A stretch of 16,319 bases of DNA, from positions 1-16,319 of the forward strand of contig CAZCHH010000069.1 in assembly GCA_964498585.1 (NCBI GenBank). The letters are read 5' to 3'. Source of the DNA: JAAYJM01 sp964498585. GTDB lineage: Bacteria; Bacteroidota; Ignavibacteria; Kapaibacteriales; UBA2268. The notes beneath the pieces were generated by a model, which saw only the letters and a program-made list of their open reading frames with translations, had not been told where the DNA came from and did not search any database. Shown here one piece after another: positions 1 through 5,963 of this stretch (positions within the stretch are counted from its first letter, which is position 1; each line of letters opens with the position of its first letter). The translations under genes were made by a program, and so were the position numbers.

Positions 1-65
1 AGAATTACTTCTTGTTTCCAGATTCATTATTGGAAAAAGGAAAAAGAACACACCCATAACCCCAG

Positions 66-343
66 GGCTGATACGTTCTTTATAATTAATATTTTTTATA
101 ACATTCAGAAACAATTTTCATTTTTAAGAAAATTCCGTTAGGAATTTAATATTGGTAGAAAAATAACGAATTGATTGTTGTAACTCCGTAGGAGTTAAAT
201 ATTTAATACATCTTGATTAATATTCAACTCCTACGGAGTTGTAAAACAAAAATAGATGCAATTTCTACCAATATTTTACTCCTACGGAGTAAAAAGAATA
301 AAATCATTATGAATTCTAACACTTTTTAAAGAACGTATCAGCC
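66..343. repeat. Nested palindromic repeat element (REP/MITE-like)
   Basis: Three layers of inverted repeat share one centre. The outer arms are a perfect 17-bp pair, 66-82 and 327-343 (GGCTGATACGTTCTTTA and its complement). The middle arms are a perfect 14-bp pair, 148-161 and 262-275 (AATATTGGTAGAAA and its complement). The inner arms are 182-196 and 226-240 (AACTCCGTAGGAGTT and its complement), and each of these is itself a short hairpin. Two more hairpins sit between the layers: 130-147 (AAATTCC/GGAATTT) and 274-294 (TTTTACTCC/GGAGTAAAA). Each half therefore looks like two hairpins joined by the conserved ATTGGTAGAAA segment, with the halves in opposite orientation. There is no coding capacity, so if it moves it needs enzymes from elsewhere. 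It could also be a paired REP-like element acting at the RNA level. Confidence 0.8.
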
Positions 344-470
344 TTGCCCCTAACCCTATCAAGAGGTGAATGTGTAAGGTGAGTTATTTATCGATTCTAA
401 CGGATTGAAATAAAATATTAAGAAATTATGACAGATTTAAAATAATTAAAAAATCAGTCAATTAAATTAT

Positions 471-497
471 TTTGTAAAAATTTTTTTATTAAATTTG
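471..497 (+). promoter_or_regulatory. Candidate Bacteroidota-type promoter for the lipoprotein/barrel operon
   Basis: TAAATTTG at 490-497 matches the TAnnTTTG -7 element used by the Bacteroidota primary sigma factor. The nearest upstream TTTG (471-474) is 15 nt away, shorter than the usual spacing of about 19-20 nt, so the -33 half is weak. The predicted transcript would start about 45 nt before the ATG at 548. Confidence 0.45.
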
Positions 498-547
498 CAA
501 TTGAAAATATTTTCAAGCTATTCAATACAAATAATAAGGTCTTTTAT

Positions 548-2056
548 ATGAAAAGAATAAATTTACTTCTTTTACTATTTATTGTTGCATGTAGCGATAT
601 ACCAAACGATTTTTCAATACCTAAATGGGATGCAGATTTTAATTTGCCAGTTTGTTCCCGTTTTTACTATATTGATGATATGGTTAAGTTAGATGAAGAT
701 GTTTCGGTTGACCCAAATAATCATTTATATGTTTATCAAACAAAAAAAGTTGATGACAGAACTAATGTAATTAAATTTGTCGATAACAGGATTGATACGA
801 CATATCAGAACGTAGAAATGGAAATTATAAATGGGCATGGTCGGGTGAGCTTTGCTTTTCCAGAAGGTATCGAAATTGATAGCTGTCTTTTCTTTGATGG
901 AATAATCAAATTCAATATGAAAAGTAATTCAAATGAAGAATACACTGCAAAAATTACTTTTCCAACTATTTTTGATACACAGCAAAAAAGATATAACTTC
1001 CAAAAATCAATTTCTCCTTTTTCAGTAACAGAGCAAAATCAGGATATTTCTGGATTTGCTCATTCTGCCGGAATTTATCCAAAAGATTCTATATTTATTG
1101 AAGTTGATGTTTTAAGTGGAAATGCCGGAAATAATGCATTTATAAATCTCGAAATTAAAGATGTAAGATTTGTTTACTTAAAAGGATTTGTTCCTACTAA
1201 AGTTATTTCTCAGGTAAATTCTTCAAAATATTTACCTTTAGAAGACAAAATTAAAGAAATGAATAATAATATTACTTTTTGGGAACCTGAAGTAATAATT
1301 GAAGCTAATTACAAAACAGAGCTTGATTTGGAAAATATTTTTGGTGCAGAAGTTCAGAATTTACAAATTATTGGGAAAAGTATTGACGGAAGAGATAAAT
1401 TCCTTGAAACTATTAATGGCTCGAGCAACTTAGGAAATTTTAAACTTAATAATGGCTACTTTTATGAAAAATTGGATAATCAGAATACTAAACTTTCTGA
1501 TTTCCTGAAATTTCTTCCAGATTCTATTGTATTAATTGGAGATATATTAATTAATCCAGAAAACAAAAGAGGAGAAGTACTAAAAAGTGATAGTATAATT
1601 GTTTCATTCCAACTTAATCTTAGCAGTTATATTACTCTCGAAAATGTTGTGTTATACGATACTATTCCTTTGGAATTCAATCAAGAATCAATTAATCATA
1701 TAAATAAAGGAAAAGCAGCAATACTAACTATGAAATTAGAAAATTATACTCCTGTTTCTACTGATATAAACGCAATGTTTGCTGATTCTTCAAAAAATGT
1801 TTTATTTTCAAGACAATATCAGGGAAATGCTGGATTAGTTGATAATAATGGCTTTACTTATAATTCAACTTTATCGTTAACTGAATTTACTTTTGACGAA
1901 AAAGATATGCAATTTTTAGCAAAATCATATTACTTAATTATTGAAACAAAATTCAATTCTGCTAATAATCCACAAAAAGTTGCAATTCGTAATAATGATT
2001 GGCTAAAGGTTACAAGCTTCGTTAAATTAAAGTATATGGTTGATTTTGAGGACTAA
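548..2056 (+). CDS. Exported lipoprotein of unknown function, first gene of a lipoprotein/barrel operon
   Basis: I do not recognise a named family. The 502-residue product begins MKRINLLLLLFIVACSD: a short charged start, a hydrophobic stretch and a lipobox (IVAC) with Cys15 as the lipidation site, so it should be cut by signal peptidase II and anchored in a membrane. Just after the anchor is a proline/tryptophan-rich stretch, IPKWDADFNLPV (residues 24-35). The remainder alternates short hydrophobic strands and polar turns with no transmembrane helix, as in a beta-sandwich-rich extracytoplasmic protein. No catalytic motif is visible. The upstream AAGG at 537-540 is a weak ribosome binding site. 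Its stop codon lies 4 nt before the start of the predicted outer-membrane barrel gene, so the two are probably cotranscribed and may act together at the outer membrane; that is inference from position. Confidence 0.8.
   Translation: MKRINLLLLLFIVACSDIPNDFSIPKWDADFNLPVCSRFYYIDDMVKLDEDVSVDPNNHLYVYQTKKVDDRTNVIKFVDNRIDTTYQNVEMEIINGHGRVSFAFPEGIEIDSCLFFDGIIKFNMKSNSNEEYTAKITFPTIFDTQQKRYNFQKSISPFSVTEQNQDISGFAHSAGIYPKDSIFIEVDVLSGNAGNNAFINLEIKDVRFVYLKGFVPTKVISQVNSSKYLPLEDKIKEMNNNITFWEPEVIIEANYKTELDLENIFGAEVQNLQIIGKSIDGRDKFLETINGSSNLGNFKLNNGYFYEKLDNQNTKLSDFLKFLPDSIVLIGDILINPENKRGEVLKSDSIIVSFQLNLSSYITLENVVLYDTIPLEFNQESINHINKGKAAILTMKLENYTPVSTDINAMFADSSKNVLFSRQYQGNAGLVDNNGFTYNSTLSLTEFTFDEKDMQFLAKSYYLIIETKFNSANNPQKVAIRNNDWLKVTSFVKLKYMVDFED
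2048..2052 (+). promoter_or_regulatory. Ribosome binding site that decides the start of the barrel gene
   Basis: GAGGA ends 8 nt before the ATG at 2061. The upstream in-frame TTG at 2040 has no such site and would put seven extra residues before a typical signal peptide, so 2061 is preferred. The site lies within the last codons of the preceding lipoprotein gene. Confidence 0.65.
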
Positions 2057-2060
2057 ATAT

Positions 2061-3473
2061 ATGAAAAGAATAGTAATAATTTTTGTATTAGTTTTTGCTT
2101 CATTAAACTTAAATGCTCAGAATGGCTCTTTCGGAATTTTAGATGCTAAAAGCAATGGTATGGGAGGTTGTGCAAATGCAAGTGCTTCTGGTTTGCTCTC
2201 TATAGGAAAAAATCCTGCTATGATAAGTGCTGCTGCCGACAGCGTTGCAAATATTATTTTTATGTTACCTGATTTTTCTTTCCAATTGTATAACAATTCG
2301 CTTTCAATGAAAGATTTCACACATTATTTCGGGAACAAAGAATCAAAATATTTGACAGATAAAGAAAGAGATGACTTATTGAGCTTTTTTGAAGATGATG
2401 GAAAAATGTATTACAGTATTTCTGCAATTCCTTTTGCTATTTCTTTTACTACTTCTCAAAAAGCTGGTACATTTTCATTTGCAATAACAGATGTAGTAGC
2501 TGGAAATCTTGTTATTTCAAGAGATTTAATAGATTTAACACTAAGAGGAAACGACAGCGGCAGAGCATATTCTTTTAATGACTCTGACCTTAAATCCTGG
2601 TGGCTTCGTTCCTATAATTTATCTTATGCCAGAAATTTATTTAATAAAGAAAATAACTGGTTGAAATCTCTAAATGCCGGAATTTCAGTGAAATTAGTTA
2701 CCGGAATTGAATATGCTTCATTAGAAAATGTCAACTCAAGTTTTCATACAGGAGAAAACAACACTTTGACTGGTCATTTAGTCGCAAATTCTCTTTCTTC
2801 ATTTTCACCTGCTTTAGGAGTTGAATATGATTTCGATAAAAGCTCTAAATCGAGCAATTTCAATTTTTTATTTATGGAGCCGGCTGGGATTGGCTATGGA
2901 ATTGATTTGGGTTTGTATTCTGAATTTGATATTGGAATTAGCTTAGGGCTGTCTGTTACTGACATTGGCTCAATCAATTGGACCAAGGAAACTGTAGGTT
3001 ACGATTTAAACTCCAACTTTTTTGTTGACGATATTTTAAACAAGGAAAAAAGGGACTCACTGCTAAATAGCACAAATACAAAAGGTGGGTATATCGAAAG
3101 CTTTTCTACTTCAATGCCAACTGCACTCAGATTTGGTGCTTCTTTTGATTTATCACAACACATCGAAGCTATACCGGGTATCTTGAAATTAGCATTAGAT
3201 TATAATCAGGGATTTAATAAAATGCCGGGAAATTCTACCATACCGCACCTTGCTTTCGGAGCTTTTTGGTATCCCGATTTCAATTATCCTTATATTATGA
3301 CTGGCGTTTCACATTCTCAAACAGGGAAAATTAATCTCTCGCTCGGTGCTGGCTATATTTATAAATTCTTTAAAGTAAATTTATCTACTTATGATGTTAT
3401 TTCATTATTAGCTAATAAGAATCGTTCACCAAATTATTCGTTCGGAATAAATTTTTTATGGGAAATAATGTAA
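2061..3473 (+). CDS. Predicted outer-membrane beta-barrel protein (PorV/DUF5723-like)
   Basis: From the ATG at 2061 the product is 470 residues. It starts with a clear signal peptide (MKRIVIIFVLVFASLNLNA, cleavage likely before Gln20). The mature start contains NGMGG and, about 15 residues later, KNPAMIS. This resembles the GMGG...NPA signature at the start of FadL/PorV-type barrels and related Bacteroidota families such as DUF5723. The body is built of alternating short strands rich in Tyr, Phe, Ser and Gly, and it ends near aromatic residues (NFLWEIM), as outer-membrane barrels do. The start is chosen for the signal peptide and the GAGGA site. The gene follows the lipoprotein gene by 4 nt, so the products may form a surface or transport complex. 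The exact family is uncertain; the outer-membrane barrel call is more secure than the family name. Confidence 0.75.
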   Translation: MKRIVIIFVLVFASLNLNAQNGSFGILDAKSNGMGGCANASASGLLSIGKNPAMISAAADSVANIIFMLPDFSFQLYNNSLSMKDFTHYFGNKESKYLTDKERDDLLSFFEDDGKMYYSISAIPFAISFTTSQKAGTFSFAITDVVAGNLVISRDLIDLTLRGNDSGRAYSFNDSDLKSWWLRSYNLSYARNLFNKENNWLKSLNAGISVKLVTGIEYASLENVNSSFHTGENNTLTGHLVANSLSSFSPALGVEYDFDKSSKSSNFNFLFMEPAGIGYGIDLGLYSEFDIGISLGLSVTDIGSINWTKETVGYDLNSNFFVDDILNKEKRDSLLNSTNTKGGYIESFSTSMPTALRFGASFDLSQHIEAIPGILKLALDYNQGFNKMPGNSTIPHLAFGAFWYPDFNYPYIMTGVSHSQTGKINLSLGAGYIYKFFKVNLSTYDVISLLANKNRSPNYSFGINFLWEIM

Positions 3474-3513
3474 GATAGTTTTATTAAAATGGAGATGACA
3501 TAAGGTTTTGAAA

Positions 3514-3537
3514 GATTAGAAGGTTTAGATAGTTTAG
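3514..3537 (+). repeat. Dispersed TTTAGA-rich repeat, copy 1
   Basis: The core GGTTTAGATAGTTTAG (3522-3537) recurs exactly at 13516-13531. In both copies an AGAAG segment comes directly before the core. Both copies lie just downstream of a plus-strand gene, in the same orientation relative to it. Confidence 0.7.
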
Positions 3538-3562
3538 AATTTAAACTTTTGCAAAGCTCAGG

Positions 3563-3597
3563 AAACCTTCCGAAAGTATCAAACCTTCGGAAGGTTT
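3563..3597. repeat. Strong 12-bp hairpin (CCTTCCGAA palindromic repeat), possible terminator
   Basis: AAACCTTCCGAA (3563-3574) pairs perfectly with TTCGGAAGGTTT (3586-3597) across an 11-nt loop. The right arm extends leftwards into its own palindrome (3581-3597, AAACCTTCGGAAGGTTT). A short T stretch follows, so it may end the barrel operon transcript 90 nt after the stop. It also looks like a dispersed intergenic palindrome, so the terminator role is only possible. Confidence 0.6.
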
Positions 3598-3704
3598 TGT
3601 AGTATAAAAGTAGCGATGTCATTGGTAACACCGCGATAAATATCTTCTATTATCGTGGAGTTCAAAATGAAATTAAAATCATAATAATAAAAACAAATTA
3701 ATCA

Positions 3705-5198
3705 TTAAAAACTCATTCCTTCTTTCTTTAAAATAAGATTTGAAGAAATTCTACCAGATTCATAGATTGTTGGTAATCCACTACCTGGGTGAGTTCCTCC
3801 ACCAACAAGATAGCAATTGTCAAACTCTTCAAATTCGTTATGTGGGCGGAAATAAAGCATCTGTCCCAAATTATGTCCAAGATTGAAAGTTGCTCCGTTA
3901 AATACATCCATTTCGTTTTGCCAGTCATCTGGAGTAAAAATCTTTATTTCTTTGATGTGAGATCGAATATCTGTCATTTTAGATTTTGTTTCAAGCATAC
4001 CAATTATTTTCTCTTTATATGCTTCTTTGTGTTTATTCCAGTCAATACCACCTGTAGTATTGCCTATAGGAACAAGAATATAAATGGAAGAATGTCCTTC
4101 AGGAGCTAAATTTTTGTCAATAACGCTTGGATTATGCAAGTAAAATGAAGGGTCTTCGGGTATAATAGAATTTGCGACTATATCTGCTACATTTTTCTTA
4201 TAGTCGTTTGCAAAAAATATGTTATGATGATAAATATCTTCATATAGCTTGTCAAGTCCGATATAAAGCATAAAAGTAGAACAGGAATACATCATTTTAT
4301 TAAGTTTTTTATCGGTATATTTATTCCTGTATTTTTTATCAACCAACTTTGTCATTGCATTGGCAAAATCAGAGTTAATAATAACATAGTCTCCTTTTAT
4401 TTCTTCTCCGTTTTCTAATTTCACGCCAATAGCTGTTCCGGATTCAATAATTAACTCTTTAACAGGAGAGTTCAAATGAATAGAAGCACCATTTTCATTA
4501 ACAACTTTTGCCATAGCTTGAGAAAGCTGATGTAATCCACCTTCAATATGAAATACACCGCCACCATGCTCAATATATGATAAAATACTAAACAGCCCGG
4601 GCGCATCCCAAGGCGACATACCAATATATTTTGCCTGAAAAGTAAAGCATATTTTTAATGCATCATTATCAAAATATTTTCCAAGCACGTCGAACAAGCT
4701 ATTATTAATATCAAGATAAGGTAATGCTTTTATTAAACGCAGAGAAAGATAATCAGTAAGTTTTCCATAAGGCACTTCAAGGCATGGAATCAGTTTTTCA
4801 TATTTCTTTTGTTCTCTTTCAATATATTTTCTGTAACCATCAGAAGAACCGGGAAATACTCTTTCGATTTCATCAGAAATTTTTTTAAAATCCGTTGATG
4901 GAACAAAAGTTTTATCTTTAAAAATCAATTTATACATCGGTTCTAATTCAATAACTTTAACGTAATCATTTAAGCACCTGTCGCATTGTTTAAAAGTTCT
5001 TTCTAAAACATCTTTCATTAAAAAGAATGTGGGACCTATATCAAATTTATAATCACCAACTTGAAAAAAGCCATTTCTTCCACCAACAATGTTCCTTTTT
5101 TCGTAGATTTGAACATCAAAGCCCTTTTGCGAAAGCAACATTCCAGCAGTTAATCCGCCCGGCCCAGCTCCAACTATTATTACTTTCTTTTTTTTCAT
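3705..5198 (-). CDS. crtI: CrtI-family FAD-dependent desaturase (phytoene desaturase-like)
   Basis: From the ATG at 5198 the product is 497 residues, the usual size for carotenoid desaturases of the CrtI/CrtN/CrtD group, which remove hydrogens from or otherwise oxidise long isoprenoid chains at the membrane. The N-terminus carries the dinucleotide-binding fold: VGAGPGGLTAGMLL at residues 9-22, Glu33 at the end of the second strand, then GGR (39-41). Near the C-terminus is the family's second FAD motif, VGGGTHPGSGLPTIYESGR (465-483). The substrate cannot be read from sequence: phytoene, a later carotene or another polyprenoid are all possible, and no phytoene synthase gene is in the window. 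An in-frame GTG at 5204 lies inside the AGGTGA ribosome binding site, so ATG 5198 is preferred. The DUF2141 gene lies 12 nt upstream on the same strand, so they probably form an operon. Confidence 0.85.
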   Translation of the reverse strand: MKKKKVIIVGAGPGGLTAGMLLSQKGFDVQIYEKRNIVGGRNGFFQVGDYKFDIGPTFFLMKDVLERTFKQCDRCLNDYVKVIELEPMYKLIFKDKTFVPSTDFKKISDEIERVFPGSSDGYRKYIEREQKKYEKLIPCLEVPYGKLTDYLSLRLIKALPYLDINNSLFDVLGKYFDNDALKICFTFQAKYIGMSPWDAPGLFSILSYIEHGGGVFHIEGGLHQLSQAMAKVVNENGASIHLNSPVKELIIESGTAIGVKLENGEEIKGDYVIINSDFANAMTKLVDKKYRNKYTDKKLNKMMYSCSTFMLYIGLDKLYEDIYHHNIFFANDYKKNVADIVANSIIPEDPSFYLHNPSVIDKNLAPEGHSSIYILVPIGNTTGGIDWNKHKEAYKEKIIGMLETKSKMTDIRSHIKEIKIFTPDDWQNEMDVFNGATFNLGHNLGQMLYFRPHNEFEEFDNCYLVGGGTHPGSGLPTIYESGRISSNLILKKEGMSF

Positions 5199-5200
5199 AA

Positions 5201-5206
5201 TCACCT
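5201..5206 (-). promoter_or_regulatory. AGGTGA ribosome binding site that decides the desaturase start
   Basis: On the minus strand AGGTGA is followed by TT and then ATG (5198). The alternative GTG start (5204) falls within this site and would have no room for a binding site of its own. The same AGGTGA motif, with a 3-nt gap, precedes the genes at 8075 and 14704. Confidence 0.65.
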
Positions 5207-5210
5207 TGTA

Positions 5211-5654
5211 TTATTTATTCATATTTATTTTTATAGTTAATTGACTTTTATTTATTTGAAATTTTGCATCTTCGTAATCAGGCGGGCCGAAGCTCCCTTT
5301 AGCATCATTAGAAGCACCAAAGCTCTCTTTCGGAATACCAAGCCAGTTTGTATTTATTTCATTATCCTCGTTTGAGTCGTGATGGACAACTACTGCATAC
5401 TCTCCGTAAGGAATATTTTCAATAGTATGAATTACCTTGTTGTCTTTGATTGGAAGAATATATTTATATGTTGCTTTGGTGTATTTATCTGGAAAAGATT
5501 TTTTATTTTCTTTTGAAAAAACAGAAATTCTTGCTTTTCCTTTATTATTTGGAAATCCTAAAACTTCTATTTTCAGGTTACTGGTCGCTTCCTGATTATT
5601 TGAATTGAATGAAAATAAAAATATTATAAAAACAAAAGCAATTAAAAATTTCAT
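5211..5654 (-). CDS. Exported DUF2141 family protein
   Basis: The 147-residue product has a hydrophobic signal peptide (MKFLIAFVFIIFLFSF) and then one DUF2141 domain covering most of the chain. Visible family features are the early strand LKIEVLGFPNNKGKARISVF (27-46), IPYGEYAVVVHHDSNED (81-97), NWLGIPKESFGASN (103-116) and GPPDYEDAKF (123-132). The Asp/Asn-rich HHDSNEDNE part looks like a metal-binding loop, but that is inference. The family is widespread in Bacteroidota and has no established biochemical role; the product should lie in the periplasm or at the surface. It is the first gene of a probable two-gene operon with the desaturase, suggesting a part in pigment or isoprenoid handling. 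Its ribosome binding site is weak (AAAGAG before the ATG), and I found no TAnnTTTG promoter motif in front of it. Confidence 0.88.
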   Translation of the reverse strand: MKFLIAFVFIIFLFSFNSNNQEATSNLKIEVLGFPNNKGKARISVFSKENKKSFPDKYTKATYKYILPIKDNKVIHTIENIPYGEYAVVVHHDSNEDNEINTNWLGIPKESFGASNDAKGSFGPPDYEDAKFQINKSQLTIKINMNK

Positions 5655-5963
5655 AACAAACTCTTTAATAATTAATTTTATAATCTACGAATTTTTATTT
5701 TAAAAAAAAATAATAAATTAAAAATATTTTCGAATAGTTTGAAACAATTTACTAAAATGAAGTATATTATAACGGGGAAATAGTAATTGTTTTTAAATAA
5801 TCAAGCGTTTGATGAAAGAACTACTATTCAATAATAATTGAGATATTTTCACATTTTCAAAAAAAAAATTTGAATTTAATAAGCTAAAATAGTAACTTTG
5901 AAGTTTGTAAAACGTTAAATAGTAAATTAGTTTAATTATTATAAATTATATTGGAGATAAATT
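5655..5963. promoter_or_regulatory. Divergent promoter region between the DUF2141/desaturase operon and the T9SS cargo gene
   Basis: This 309-nt A+T-rich spacer has no gene. It must hold promoters for both strands. Only the rightward one is clear (5869-5900). It also has A-tracts of 9 (5702-5710) and 10 (5859-5868) and a weak 5-bp hairpin, ATCAA/TTGAT (5800-5813). Confidence 0.6.
5869..5900 (+). promoter_or_regulatory. Bacteroidota-type promoter of the T9SS cargo gene
   Basis: TTTG (5869-5872, counting the T run) and TAACTTTG (5893-5900) are 20 nt apart. This matches the TTTG-N(about 19-20)-TAnnTTTG promoter of the Bacteroidota primary sigma factor. A run of ten A residues (5859-5868) directly precedes the -33 element. 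The predicted leader is about 55-60 nt. Confidence 0.7.

Larger units (their letters stand above)
1..547. other. Non-coding region carrying a palindromic repeat element and the promoter of the lipoprotein/barrel operon
   Basis: I see no credible gene here: all frames are broken by stops and no protein-like stretch is visible. Positions 66-343 hold a nested inverted-repeat element, listed separately. The rest is A+T-rich, with a C-rich patch on each side of the element (about 50-65 and 344-360). A Bacteroidota-type promoter -7 motif lies at 490-497 in front of the first gene. Confidence 0.7.
3474..3704. other. Spacer between convergent genes with hairpins and a dispersed repeat
   Basis: The plus-strand barrel gene and the minus-strand desaturase gene end towards each other here. 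The spacer holds a 7-bp inverted pair (3495-3501 ATGACAT and 3616-3622 ATGTCAT) that encloses a TTTAGA-rich segment and a strong 12-bp hairpin. A second hairpin is at 3631-3658 (CCGCGATAA / TTATCGTGG, one mismatch, 10-nt loop). I see no gene. Confidence 0.6.

Noticed and set aside
182..290. CRISPR-like recurrence of the CTCCTACGGAG motif
   Set aside because: The copies are few, in both orientations, self-complementary, and unevenly spaced. The layout is a nested palindrome rather than direct repeats with unique spacers, and no cas gene is present.
361..410. AGGTGAATG that looks like a binding site plus start in the leader region
   Set aside because: The frame ends after 12 codons and nothing conserved follows.
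3434..3631. Short minus-strand frame through the convergent spacer
   Set aside because: Its peptide is produced by the TTTAGA-rich repeat and hairpin sequence and overlaps the end of the barrel gene; there is no sign of coding constraint.
3789..4109. Open plus-strand frame of 106 codons opposite the desaturase gene
   Set aside because: It is antisense to conserved CrtI-family sequence, has no binding site or recognisable domain, and is explained by codon use on the other strand.
5779..5828. Possible riboswitch-like fold in the divergent promoter region
   Set aside because: Only a 7-bp outer pair and a 5-bp inner hairpin are present, in very A+T-rich sequence. They lie upstream of the predicted transcription start, and no known riboswitch core is visible.
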